Counted from the stretch's first letter, positions 1-11,502 are shown. The stretch is DNA of 64,000 bases from Scilla litardierei (GCA_030789695.1 CM061132.1:154920817-154984816), one strand, 5' to 3'. Program-made: numbers and translations. The notes: generated by a model not told the origin, from the sequence alone.

Positions 1-3000
1 CCAGAACATCAAACGGTCCAATGTATCGCGGGCTCAACTTCCCTCGCTTCCCAAAACGGATCACTCCCCGATTCGGGGAAATCCTTAGAAACACATGATC
101 GCCCGGATGAAACTCCAAAGGACGACGTTTAGCATCCGCCCAATGCTTAAAACGGTCCTGAGCAATCCTCAGTCTCTCCCGAATGTTCCTGACGACCTCC
201 ACAGCCTCCACAATCATCTCAGGTCCCAACAGCTCTCGATCGCCAACGTCATCCCAACTCAATGGCGATCGACATTTTCTTCCATACAAAGCGACGAAAG
301 GCACCATGCCAATAGACGCCTGGTAGCTGTTGTTGTAAGAGAACTCTACCAAGTGTAGATGGTCCTCCCACGAACCCTTGAAATCCAACATGCACGCTCT
401 CAGCATGTCTTCCAAAATCTGAATCGTCCTCTCGGACTGGCCATCCGTCTGCGAATGGTACGCCGTGCTGAAACTCAGACGCGTACCCAAACTCTTCTGC
501 AAACTCTGCCAGAACTGAGATGTGAATCTCGTGTCTCTGTCCGACACGATACTCACGGGGACTCCATGAAGTCGCACGATCTCCTGCACGATTCACGTTA
601 CATCACTATCTAAACTAGGAAAAGGAAATAAAAACGGAGAGTAAAAGAATTTACCTCAATGTATCTCCTTGCTAGTGCCTCAGTGGACTGTCCTACTCGG
701 AATGGAATAAAATGCGCAGACTTGGTCAATCGGTCTACGATCACCCAAATCGCGTCATTCTTCTTCGGACTCCGAGGTAGTCCAGTCACGAAATCCATAG
801 TGATGTGTTGTCATTTCCACTCCAGAATCGGGTGCGGTTGTAGCAACCCGGCCGTACGCTGATGCTCCGCCTTCACTTGCTGGCAAACCAAGCACTTGGC
901 TACACTCCGAGCCACACTCCTCTTCATGCCATGCCACCAAAAGTTCAGACGAAGATCCTTGTACATCTTGGTCCCACCAGGATGCACGGAATATGGCGAA
1001 CTGTGTGCCTCCACCATCAACTCCTCTCTGATATCCCCAGCTGGCACACACAACCTGGCTCCAAACCTCAGCGAGCCATCCTCACGAATCAAAAAGTCAG
1101 TCCACAGACCAGCTTCAACCTGCCCTCGAATCCTGACCAACTTCGGATCTCCGGCCTGACTCGCCTTAATCCGATCCACGATCGTTGACTGCACATGCAT
1201 GTACATCAACGAAGAAGCCTCCCCAGGAAGAAAAATCTCTACTCTGGAATCGCAAAAATCCTGCTGCAATCTCCACTGCGAAGTCAACATCATCACCGCG
1301 GGAAGCCTACTCAGCGCATCAGGAACCACATTCACCTTGCCAGGGTGATACTGCAAATCAATCTCATAATCCGCCATGAGCTCCAACCATCGACGATGTC
1401 GCATGTTGAGCTCCTTCTGGGTAAAAATATACTTCAAGCTTTTGTGATCGGTGAAGATTTTCACTTTCTCACTCAGCAAGAAGTGCTTCCAAATCTTAAG
1501 AGCAAACACAACGGCAGCCAACTCCAAATCATGCGTCGGGTAATTCTTCTCATGAACCTTTAGCTGACGAGAAGCATAAGCCACCACATGTCCATGCTGA
1601 TGCAAAACACAACCGAGACCCTTGTCAGAAGCATCGCAAAAGATCTCGAATCCTCCACTGCGGTCAGGCACAGCAAGAACAGGGGCAGACGTCAAACGCT
1701 CTCTCAGAACACCAAAGGCATCCTCACAATCACCCGACCAAACAAAAGCAACATCCTTCCGCGTCAACCTGGTCATCGGCTCTGCAATACGGGAAAAGTC
1801 CTTAATGAAACGCCGATAATATCCCGCCAAGCCAAGGAAACTCCGAATCTCAGAGGCCGACGACGGAACAGGCCACTCTCTGATGGCCCTAATCTTCTCG
1901 GGATCCACTGAAATACCATCACCAGTCACCACATGCCCGAGAAAAGCAACTCGGTCCAGCCAAAACTCGCACTTTGAAAACTTAGCATACAACCGATGCT
2001 TCCTCAAAATCTCCAACACCGTCCTCAAGTGCGAGGCATGCTCTTCCTCTGACTTCGAATAGATCAGAATGTCGTCAATAAAGATAACGACAAACTTATC
2101 CAAAAAGTCATAGAAAATCAGGTTCATCGGATTCATGAAAACTGCGGGGGCATTAGTTACACCGAAAGGCATAACCACGAACGCGTAGTGTCCATACTTC
2201 GTTCTGAAAGCTGTCTTCAGAACATCCTCCTTCTTCACCTTCAACTGATGGTAACCACTCCTCAAATCCAACTTAGAAAACACCCTCGATCCTCCCAGCT
2301 GATCAAAGATATCATCGATGCGAGGCAACATGTATTTATTCTTGATGGTCACCGCATTCAACTCCCGATAGTCCACGCACATGCGACGCGAACCATCCTT
2401 CTTCTTCACCAACAACACCGGTGCTCCCCACGGAGACACACTGGGATTAATGTAACCCTTCTGCATAAGCTCATCCAGCTGCTTCTGCAACTCTTCCAAT
2501 TCTGTTGGCGCCATACGATATGGTGCCTTCGAAATCGGCTGCGCACCTGGAATCAAATCAATAGATAACTCTAAAGCTCGATCGGGTGGCAGTCCAGACA
2601 TCTCCTCGGGGAAGACGTCATCAAAATCTCGCACCACAGCTGGCCTCTCCAACTCCATCTGCATAGCCACAACCTCCACTGGTCTGGCCCGAAATCTGAC
2701 AAGACCAAGCGAACTGCTACCACGGCTGAACTCAAATACTGGGTGTCCGGGAATCTCGAACACCAACCTCTTCCTTCGACAGTCAATCGTAGCATAGAAG
2801 CTCGCAAGCCAATCCATCCCAAAGACCGCATCGTAGTTGGTGATGTTGTGGACAATAAAATCAGCATAAAGCTCATGTCCACAAACCACCACAGAGCAAG
2901 GGCTGCACCCACGATGCACCGAGACTACTCCATTCCCTGTAACGATGTTCCAACTCTTGGAGAGAGGGGACGTCGACAAGGAATGCTTCTCCACGAAGCT

Positions 3001-3074
3001 CTGAGCCAAAATACACATCGACGCGCCTGAGTCAAAGAGGACTCTGGCAGGGAACGTGCAAACCAAAACCACAC
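1..3074 (-). pseudogene. pol: gypsy pol: protease, RT, RNase H, integrase (partial)
   Basis: A long open frame from 3074 to 814 shows, in order: aspartic protease with DSGAS near its start; RT with the FIDDILIYS catalytic box; RNase H beginning [10 protein letters not shown] and with the FTDHKSL block; and the integrase HHCC zinc finger (CLVCQQVK). A TGA at 811-813 falls where the family normally has tryptophan; the same frame then continues into the integrase core (MDFVTGLP) to about 655. There it is broken by a 71-nt intron-like insert, after which the core resumes ([22 protein letters not shown]) to the window edge without further stops that I can see. One nonsense codon is therefore the only clear lesion in the visible part of pol. 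Confidence 0.9.
584..654 (-). other. Intron-like insert in integrase core
   Basis: On the minus strand GAG|GTAAATTC begins at 654 and CGTGCAG|GAG ends at 584: 71 nt, pyrimidine- and T-rich, with in-frame stops. It interrupts the conserved stretch between the first and second acidic residues of the integrase core. Removing exactly these 71 nt restores the family-typical wording on both sides without gain or loss of a residue. The length is not a multiple of three, so unspliced RNA would truncate integrase. Confidence 0.6.
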
Positions 3075-3186
3075 CTAACAAACAGTCTAATCAATCAAAT
3101 CTTACTCTAGCAACATTCATACACAAGCAACCAATATAATTTAACAATCAATTAATTAAGAAAGGAACAACTAGATTGAAAGTTAC
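3075..3186 (-). other. Intron-like insert between gag and protease
   Basis: On the minus strand the sequence reads GCAT|GTAACT at 3187/3186 and TTGTTAG|GTGTGG at 3075/3074: 112 nt, AT-rich, with GT-AG ends. The gag frame reads into a stop inside it. Removing it joins the gag frame to the protease frame in correct phase (one exon base plus two). This position is not an intron I know as standard in gypsy elements. It may be a real regulatory intron or an insertion that mimics one. Confidence 0.6.
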
Positions 3187-4302
3187 ATGCAATGACCTCA
3201 TCCATAGCCAAAATCTCCTCCTCGGTCATCAGAAATGCATGCCTCCTCGGCGGAACAGCCTGTCGAAAGGCATGCCCTTGTGGAACAAGGGGTACCCCAT
3301 GACCAGCGGGCACCGGGGCTCTCTGCTGCAACGGCGGGACAGCAATAGGTGCCCTCCAAGGCTGCTTCAATCTCGGGCACTCCCTAAGAGCATGGGCGGG
3401 ATCTCCACAGGCAATACACTGCCCCAAGAACCTCCTACACGATTCCTTGATATGGCCCTCCTTGCCACAGAAATGGCAGGCCCTCCTGGCCTCTTAAACT
3501 GAACAGGCTGGTTCGGCCTGAATCCAAGTCTAACCACAGCTCTCGCCTGTTCCACAGACCTCTTCCCAGCACCAACAATAGACACCCTCCTCTGGTTCAC
3601 GAGCAGCTCCTGCCTCTTGGCTGCTACCAGAACCTTCTGATAAGATTCCCAGTCAGAAGAGGTCACAAAACTCTGGAGCTCCGAAGCAAGTCCCTGCAGG
3701 AACCTCTGAGCTCGCTCCTCAGCGTCCTGCACCATCTTCGGTGCAAACCGACTCAGCCTCATGAACTCTTGGTGATACCGGTCCACCGACGAGCTCCCTT
3801 GCTTCAGATCGATAAAACGCTGCAGCATCTCTTCCCTGGCAGCTTTTGGGAAGAACTCACCATCAAATCTGGCCTTAAAGGTAGCCCAGACGATCGGCTC
3901 TTCCAACATCTTCTCTTCAGCATCCCACCAATTCCTGGCGTTATCCCTCAGCTGACGCTTCGCCAAGTCAACCCAACTAACTTCGTTGACCTTGGACAAC
4001 TTCAGATTGTCCTCGATATTCCTCATCCATTCATCAGCAGCTAGTGGACCTTCGGTTCCATCAAAATATGCAGGACCCAGCTCTCTGAACTACTTCGCTC
4101 CAGGCTCAGGGCGAGGGACTTCCACCGCTCGAGCAACTCGAGCCACCGGAGCATTCTGTACCTGTAGAAGCACACCCTGCTGAACTTGCATCATCTGCAT
4201 CATCATCCGCATCATCTCTCCATTAGTGGGCTCCCGCTCAGGCTCCTCGTCATGAGGGGGCGCACCACCACCACCACCACGGGTGATTCGCCTTCCTGCC
4301 AT
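3187..4302 (-). pseudogene. gag: gypsy gag, broken
   Basis: Encodes the capsid/nucleocapsid protein. From the ATG at 4302 the frame opens with a basic, glycine-rich N-terminus and a methionine/glutamine stretch. It meets a TAG at 4087-4089 and continues in the same frame through a typical retrotransposon gag domain (4026 to about 3490: WWDAEEKML, DLKQGSSSVDRYHQEF, LASELQSF). Near 3480-3490 the frame shifts. In the shifted frame two consecutive CCHC zinc knuckles (C-X2-C-X4-H-X4-C) are visible, one around 3440-3480 and one at about 3385-3420. The frame then ends at a stop inside the intron-like insert that begins at 3186. One nonsense and one frameshift mutation mean the copy cannot make Gag. 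Confidence 0.85.
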
Positions 4303-4444
4303 CTAATGACACAGAAAACGAAATAATTAGACTCATAGCTTAGGGCTTGGATGTCGAATTTATTTGTTGGAAAATCTCATATTATTATCGTTATCCCGAT
4401 AATTGCAGTTACAGAAAGGACCTGCATGGGCCACCACTAAAACC

Positions 4445-5778
4445 TGTCACGCCCCGCTTCCCTAAAATTGAGGCGAGACGTGAGAAGGTCCGCTCAAGCG
4501 TGGAGCTGTGAAGCTGCACGCCTGATAAGCGTAAATTTAGTATAAGCAGGTCCCTGTAATTGCAAACGAAACAACAACAATAATAATAAGATGAGACGGA
4601 TATGAAATACCAATCCCACAGTTTGTCCACAAAATATTCAACATTACAGAAAAGCCACCAGGCTAAAAGAAAGAGTCTAAGGGCCCAGAACAAGGCCAAA
4701 CAAAAGCAAACGTAACAGAGTATCAAACTAGGTGCCACGCACCGACAACCTAAGCAGATCTAACAAAAACTAGACGTAGACACTAAGACTGATCTCTAGT
4801 GTCTATGAAGTCCTCGTCCAACACGGGCGCAAGCTCGGCGTCCGCAAACAACTCGCCCTCAGCAAGTAACTCTAGCTCGGGGTCTAACATGTGTCACCCA
4901 AAAGAGAAAAGGGGCACATGTCAGCAAGTCTAAAAGACTTGGGCAAGGAAACTGAAAGTAACTAACAACCTATCACTTATAATATTAGCAATGATATGAC
5001 AGTTTAGTTTGATGCAGCAGTTTAAAATGGAGACAAGCACGCACGATGTAGTGAAAGCTACCAATTCACAAATCACTTATCACTTATCACTGTTTATCAC
5101 TTAGTGCATAGAGAGTCCACCTGCTGGCCAGCTCCTGGCTCAGGCCGCTTATCTCTTATCACTATTAATCACTTGTGCACTAGAGATTTCGCCTGCTGGC
5201 CGGAGTGGCGGATCAGGCCAACTCAGGGCTCAGGTGGCCGCATATCTCTTACCCCACCCATATGTGTCGAGCGTTGGGGTTTCCAACTAACTGAGCTCGC
5301 TTCTGGAACACGAGCCAGGAATATAAGTATCGTAGCGTGTGCTACGCAATCACGATGAGAAATCAACATGCAATGCCATGAACAGATATTTGCGTACCGA
5401 TAATTGAATTTAAACGTGACATACAAGCATGACGAAGGTGACGGACCAAGCTTCGTTGTCAAGCTAGGTCAAGGGCGTCTAGACGGCTATCCTTTCACCG
5501 TCTAGTCTCTTTTACGCTAAAGCAAGGGAAATGGCCTAAGACATGGCCCACAACAAGAGATGCAAGTTTCACTTGCCTGATACCGGGGTTGACGTTATGA
5601 AGCCCGTCACGAATGACTTACTTCAAACACGCCGACCGACGGAAGAATCTAGAGAATCACGACGAATACGAACGAAAATGAAAACTACGGAGACGGAAAT
5701 GGAAATCACAACAAGGGAAAGCAACCAAATATATAAATATTTATAATAAAATCCATACATGAAAAACCAGTCGTTACA
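4445..5778 (-). repeat. 5' LTR of the left gypsy element
   Basis: On the minus strand it starts TGTAACGACTGG and ends GGGGCGTGACA, the same termini as the solo LTR at 22721-25104, with similarity through most of its length. It is about 1.33 kb against 2.38 kb for that relative. It lacks a central block of about 0.86 kb that in the relative holds the hairpin array and TATA box, so this LTR has probably lost its promoter. It contains partly duplicated stretches (5104-5240) that also occur in the relative. Internal to the LTR, a leader containing GTGGTGGCCCATGCAGG is shared with the gypsy element at 37.3-40.3 kb. Confidence 0.85.
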
Positions 5779-6078
5779 GGATCACCAGTTGTTTAGTCTT
5801 GTACTTGGATCTAGCTGGAGAGTGACATGATTGGATCAGTCTCACTTGGTGACTACGCATAGCCGAGTCAATTGGGAATCTAGCACTGGTTCGATGCATG
5901 CGATATAAGTTGTTTCAGTGGGATCGAGTAAGAATTCTTTGCTTCTTGTTTTAAGAGCTATATATATAGTTGAGTCGACCAGATATATTTTGTTACTTTC
6001 ACTGGCCTAATGTCTCTTTTAATACACGGTGGGTCTTAATCGGGTCGTTATCAGGTTAGGCTCTTATTGGACTTGATG
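5779..6078. other. No gene seen
   Basis: About 300 bases of AT-rich sequence between the gypsy LTR and the next repeat. I see no coding region, RNA gene or clear repeat boundary. Confidence 0.5.
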
Positions 6079-6590
6079 GATGTTAAGTGCATATTTTGTA
6101 GGATTTTTAGTGTGGTTGTACATGCTAGAGATTTTCAAGATTTTAGATCTGATTTTCTATAGATTTTTGATTGTTTTTGTTATATTTTGCTCTCTGGGTG
6201 TGCTTTGTGTTGATTGTGCGTTTCAGGTTCAAATCCAGCTATTTAGAGCCAATGAGCCATAAGGCGAGGCAAGGCGATGTAAAAGATGAAGAATTGAAGC
6301 TAAAATGGGATGGCACGGTCGTGCAAAGAAGAGGTAAGGGAAAACAGTCGCACTGGCTCATCAAGGAGGAGCCTAGTCGTTGACACGGGCATGCCGACTC
6401 AGCGCAAAATTTGGCATGGGAATGCGAGGTTGGCAGAGATTCAGCAGTACATTGGCATGATTGTGCCAAATTTTATACTGAGTTGGCATGATCGTGCCAG
6501 TCAGGCAAAGATAATGCATTGGACAGTGACACATCATGCCAGAGACGACACGACCGTGCTAATATCATAGATGTGAGTTTGGAGCTATTT
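6079..6590 (+). repeat. LTR-like fragment with GGCACGATCGTGCC-type palindromes
   Basis: Starts TGTTAAGTGCATATTTTG, in the style of Athila LTR ends. From 6310 to 6570 it carries repeated near-palindromes: GGCACGGTCGTGC, GGCATGATTGTGCC, GGCATGATCGTGCC, GACACGACCGTGC. There is no coding sequence. The assignment to an Athila-like LTR rests on general resemblance only, and the right boundary is not defined. Confidence 0.4.
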
Positions 6591-7848
6591 CGAAAGTCCA
6601 ATTGGTTTGGAACTCTTTGGGGGCACGAATATCCGTTTGTAAAGTTTAAAACTTACGTTCTTTCTAGTTTTTTTTTTTAATTTTGTTTCTCCTGCGACAA
6701 CATTATTGTCTTGGGGAGATAGTTTTAGTGACGTCTTGTTGTGGATTGAAGATTGAAGACTTTGAAGCATCTAATTCCTTCATCAATTAAAACAAGTTAT
6801 CACTTCCCTTTTCTCTTTTATTTGATGATGGTTTATAATAATTCCATGATTGTTGTTAACATGTTTAGCGGGTGATTTTCTTGTCCAGGGTTTGGTTGAA
6901 CCATATCATGATGATGAGGTCCAAACTCCGACCACCGCCATCGCCACCCATCAGTATTGAGATCGGCACTCCAAGCCATTGGTATAACTTGAAGTCTGCA
7001 AATCTGCAACCAAAATTAAAGGAAAAACAAAGAACAAGTAAGAAAAGCAAAGGACAAAGCAAAAAGGAAAACGAACTCAGAAAACTGAGGAATTTCGATT
7101 GATTTCAAGATAGCTTTTGCTATTACACTGCCCAGCTATTTATAGAAGCTCTGCTAACAGAATTAGTTACAATTAGCCGCCTAACAGAAATGGTTACTCA
7201 TCAACGGCAGCTAGAGACAGCTGGCTCTACACGGTTGAAGAAGAAGCTCCAGCGGCCAAGTGAAATAAGACCCAACATACCCCTTCATCATTTTGCCTTC
7301 CTCCCGTTGTGAAAACAACTGCCTGCGCTCACCATTCACTGACGTGGAAAGAGACCCCTTCAAAATCAACGGCTCTCAACTAATCTATCAGCTTTAAATG
7401 AACCGCTGCTACTGAGTTGCCAGGATCCACGGCTGAGCTTCTTCCAAGACAATACACAAATAGATCGCACTCACACTTCATTTCCCTTGGCCTCCCAACT
7501 CTGTCAATTGAATCTGATGCAGCTGAAGGTGACCAAATGGTGGTGATCAAGGGGTCCTCCCTTTCCTAGTGATGACTCGGCAGTTCCTCCGCCTCCTACG
7601 GCGACTCCTCCACCTCCAACTAGCGGTGATGATCGCTAAGTTGAGTTGGGTCTCTAACACATGACTTGGATATTGAATTGATGTTTACTTTTCCCAAATT
7701 ATTGAACTTTATGTTAGGGTTTTGTGAAGGACGTGCTTATTATCAATCTTGCTCTTGATTTCCTTTAAATCTAAACTATCAATGAAAGTTGGGATTTAAT
7801 TTAATATGTTATTGAGTGCTTGATTGATTTTTTTGCTCATTTGAGATT
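6591..7848. other. No gene seen; repeat-like DNA
   Basis: No convincing exon, RNA gene or transposon protein. The stretch 7100-7300 resembles the minus-strand R region of a small copia LTR (TATTTATAGAAG at 7137), but no paired LTR or primer-binding site was found. Confidence 0.4.
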
Positions 7849-8589
7849 TGTTAGTACACGTGTACGGATCATGAAAGAGTGTCAAGATACCCGACCCATT
7901 TCGTGCCTATGACCCGAAGTCCGTCATTAAGGCAAAGTAATACCCAGTCAAACGAACGGCTCACTCAACCGTTAAGCTCCCACTGATACTCAGGGGGAGT
8001 TAATGAGACCGAGTAAATAGGCAGCCGTTATCACCAATATCGGAGAAAATCCCGTCCCAATCAATGAGGGACGGTTAGTTGCCATCACCGGAGCAATGCC
8101 TATAAATACCTGAAAATGCCATAGTAAAAGGGTTCCAATTCCAAGATATGAGATCTAATACATAGACTCTACATTCTACATACTTCTGACATTTCTTCCA
8201 CAAAAGAGCTAGCGACGCCAGATCTGAGACAAACCTCCATGTGTCGATCTCAGCTTCTCCAAGCTCCCTCTCTTCTTTAAGTTCCCATTCTAACTTAAGC
8301 AGCAGAGGGGATTTGGGTCAGAACCCAGATCGGACCCCCTGACGCTCCCTTGTGGTGCAGATTTTCCAGTCTAAACCATACGCGAGGGTCTTACCAAAGC
8401 TTCTCTACCTTGATCGATCGACATACGAACCGCTCGAGGGTCGATCGAGCATCGCAAGTCAACCATCATCCATCAACGAGCCTGGTTCTTCTCACCTAGG
8501 GTCCCACTCAACCGGTTGATGAGGCTTCGACTCAGCATGAAGGGTCCACGTCAGCAAAACAATTGTTTCGGTCATTTTTAACTTTAACA
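7849..8589 (+). repeat. Solo LTR, Tat-type gypsy
   Basis: 741 bp from TGTTAGTACACG to ACTTTAACA, flanked by AGATT/AGATC, a one-mismatch 5-bp target duplication. TATAAATA at 8101 marks the core promoter. The 3' half (8270-8560) aligns with the LTR at 8758-11484: both contain the AGCAGAGGGGATTTGGGTC-like block and the same order of blocks. No internal region follows, so it is a solo LTR left by LTR-LTR recombination. Confidence 0.7.
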
Positions 8590-9174
8590 AGATCATTTTC
8601 GAAAGTTGGATCTTAATTTACAGATCCTTGTCATTAATTGAGTTCTCATATGAAAATAGGTTCGAACAAAGGTCGGGAAACTATTTATTGTTGATTATTA
8701 ATGCATCTATCATATTTTGATTAACATGAAAATAGGTGTCATCTCATGATAGATAGGTGTTGAATCATTGGGCCAACATTCGAGATAACTCAGTCGACAG
8801 AGATTAGGGCCCGCAAGGCCCACTAAAGAAGCCCGACACCAACTCAGTCAAAGCCCAATGGTCAGTCGACCGTTGAGTCTGCCTCGGTCGAACATGGGAT
8901 TAAAGGGGGGCTCGCAAATCGCGGGGACATGTACAACATTTATTCCTATTAAAATGGGAAGATGGTGACACCATTATGGGTGACCGTTATCACCCCAACT
9001 TCTCCAAAGGGACCCTGAACGCCTATAAATAGAGGAATGGGTCCCATTTCCATGGCACGAGGTCTGATACATAGAACTATACTTTTCTCAACAGATATGT
9101 TTCCTATACATTCGAGATTGTGCCGCCAGTACTGGAACGAACCTCCATGGTCGATCTTAGATGAACCAAGCTAC

Positions 9175-11156
9175 TGTAAGGAACCCTGTGGGGCTACACA
9201 CACTAGAGGTGGTGAATAGTGTAATGGCAAGCAAAGTGCTTAATTAAAAGTTACTGAAATTAAAGCACATTAAGCAACGGAAAATAAACAGAATGCTCAA
9301 CAACAACAAACGCAAACGCAAGGATTTTACACTGGTTCCTCAAAACTTGGGTACGTCCAGCCACACCAGTATTCACTATAATTTCCATACAGAGAAGTGA
9401 ATACAATCTCACACAGAGATACATCACACAGAGAATTTTGTCTTACACAAGAACCAACCAACCCTATACAAGGGTCTAACTCCCACACAGAGAATTACTA
9501 ACTCCCACACAGAGAATTAGGGTTAGCCCTACACTAGGACACCAAACTCCCCCCAAAGAGAGTAACTCCCACAAAGAGAGTATCTAATTCCCAAAAAGAG
9601 AATTAGGGGTTTCAAATAAAAAACCAAAACGAAACAACACATACCTGTGCCTTGATATGATCTTACCAATGTGAAGAAGAAGGCATGCAAGTGAATGATC
9701 AAGTACTTGAGATTAGCTTTGATTGCACTTGTTGATCTTTCTCTCTTGTAGGAATGAATCCTAACCCTTCTCACTTAAGTGTATGAAATGAAGAGAAGAA
9801 AGATGTTCTCCAAGAAAAGGAATAAGATTGAAATCACTTGGAGAAATTCCCTAGAGCTTAGATGCTATAGCATAAGTATGAAGCTCTAATTAGGGAATGG
9901 GGGAGGAGTGGTTTAGAGAAGAGATTAAATGATCTTCTATGATTTTCTAACACTGTCAAAAGTTCATTTTAGAACTAAGCCAACTCATATATATATGAAG
10001 TCCAAAGGAACCCATAAAACCAGCCAAAAATCCAAAGGGAAGAAATCTACAACTGGTAGATTTTGGCAGTTTATGGCACATGCAGTCGACTGATGAACAA
10101 ATGACAGTCGACTGTTCAACGGCTAGAAAAATCCCAATCGCTATAATCTGAGACATGACAGTCGACTGTAGAAGACTATACAGGCGGCTGTATAACCGAT
10201 AGTCGACTGTATAGCCTTCATCAGGCGACTGCTGCAGGGATGGAAATAAAACAGAGAGAGATGCATTTCAGACGACTGATGGCCATTTCACATGCGACTA
10301 TAAATATACAGGCGATTGTAAAAACTTCATCAGTCAAATGTCTTGCAAATTGGGATGAAGCCCAGATAATGCAAGATGCACACAGTCGACTGTCGACCAA
10401 TTCACAGGCGATTGTAGAAACACAGGCGACTGTAAATTGAACATCAGTCGACTAATACAAAAAGCTCAAGAATAGTCAATAAAATGTTGGCTTGAGCTAT
10501 GCACCACAGTCGACTGTAGAAGGCTCGACAGGCGACTGGAATCATCCAGTCGACTGTAAAAGTAAAACCTTCATCAGGCGACTGTTGGAGAGCAAGAGAC
10601 TCCAATTGAGTCTTTGGGCTAGATGAACCTATTGGGTTGGATTCTATGATAATCCTAAGGCTCACTGAGATGGTGAAATGCATATGCATGAGAGTAAGAC
10701 TATCTATTAAGGCATTACAATAATCCTAGACTCAAAAAGAGAAAATGCAAGTAATATAAATTACATGGATTACATATTGCATCTCCTAAAGTCTAAGTCT
10801 TCAAGATCACGATACCTTGATGCTCCCCATCATCTCCAAGCTTTGGCACTCCTTGATGAGCTTCCCTTCATCAAGCTCCAAGCTTTGGTAATGCTCCTCT
10901 AGATGTCAATCCATCATCATGCTCCAAGCTTTGGCTTCATTAGATGATCTTCATGACTTCATCCAAGCTTGAGCACACCATCACTCTTGGAGGTCTTTAA
11001 GATATCCCTTGCGCCATCCTCCAAGCATTATGCTTTGTCTCATCAACATATAATTATTAAGATAAACTGAGACCAAAACATAAGATTGATTAGCACACTA
11101 ACATAATGTATTGATCATCATCAAAACAACGTTAGTCTTGAACCCAAGAACTAACA
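9175..11156 (-). repeat. SIRE/Maximus-type copia solo LTR, nested
   Basis: On the minus strand it starts TGTTAGTTCTTGGG at 11156 and ends GGTTCCTTACA at 9175. The flanks GCTAC/GCTCC are a one-mismatch target duplication inside the Tat LTR. It has the organisation of the SIRE LTRs at 48309 and 59046: GATGATGATCA-like start, palindrome array (10083-10580), then TATATATA at 9986-9997 on the downstream side. Its R/U5-like part (9230-9650) is rich in CACACAGAGAATT repeats. Confidence 0.75.
10083..10580. repeat. Array of CAGTCGACTG / CAGGCGACTG dyads
   Basis: About fifteen copies of CAGTCGACTG or its variant CAGGCGACTG lie upstream of the TATA box of the nested SIRE-type LTR. Neighbouring copies are embedded in longer complementary arms: near 10155-10230 the left arm AGTCGACTGTAGAAG pairs with the right arm CTTCATCAGGCGACT around an inner dyad pair, giving a hairpin of about 70 nt. 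Confidence 0.8.
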
Positions 11157-11487
11157 GCTCCCTCTCTCCCTTAAGTTCCAAACTAACTTAAGCATCGGAG
11201 GGGATTTGGGTCGAAACTTAGATCTGACCCCCCCTAACGACTCCCACGTGGTGCAGATAGATGGTCATCATCCTACGTCAAGGGTTTTCATCGAGTTTTC
11301 TAGCCTCGAACGATCGACGCATTTGTTGATCGAATGTCGATCAAGCACCGCATCCTCATCGACTACCATCACCCGACCCAGATTCTTCCAACTAGGATCC
11401 CACTTCACCTGTTGACGAAGCTCCAACTCAGCATCTCGAGTCTACGTCAGCTTACAACTGTCTTGGTCAATTTTGGCCTTAATAGTT

Positions 11488-11502
11488 TGGCACCGTCTGT
11501 GG
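11488..11502 (+). other. Primer-binding site of Tat-type element
   Basis: TGGCACCGTCTGTGG immediately inside the LTR matches the TGGCGCCGTCTGTGG-type primer site usual in Tat/Ogre-lineage gypsy elements, with one change. Confidence 0.7.

Larger units (their letters stand above)
1..5778 (-). mobile_element. Ty3/gypsy element, chromovirus-like, 5' part
   Basis: This is the right-hand (5') part of an LTR retrotransposon read on the minus strand: LTR at 4445-5778, gag below it, then protease, reverse transcriptase, RNase H and integrase in gypsy order, running off the left edge. The order RT-RNaseH-integrase assigns it to Ty3/gypsy. RT and integrase wording resembles Tekay/Del chromoviruses, but the diagnostic chromodomain would lie outside the window, so the lineage is an inference. 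The copy is decayed: stop codons in gag and pol, a frameshift at the zinc knuckles. Two intron-like inserts (3075-3186, 584-654) also interrupt the frame. The far LTR is not in the window. Confidence 0.9.
8758..11484 (+). repeat. 5' LTR of Tat-type element, split by SIRE-type solo LTR
   Basis: Starts TGTTGAATCATT at 8758, has TATAAATA at 9024, is interrupted at 9174/11157 and ends near 11484 just before the primer-binding site. Without the insert it is about 740 bp, matching the 741-bp relative at 7849-8589. The final CA appears mutated to TA. Confidence 0.75.

Noticed and set aside
249..596. 115-aa ORF on the minus strand near the left edge
   Set aside because: Out-of-frame reading of the integrase core; the integrase frame is the neighbouring one.
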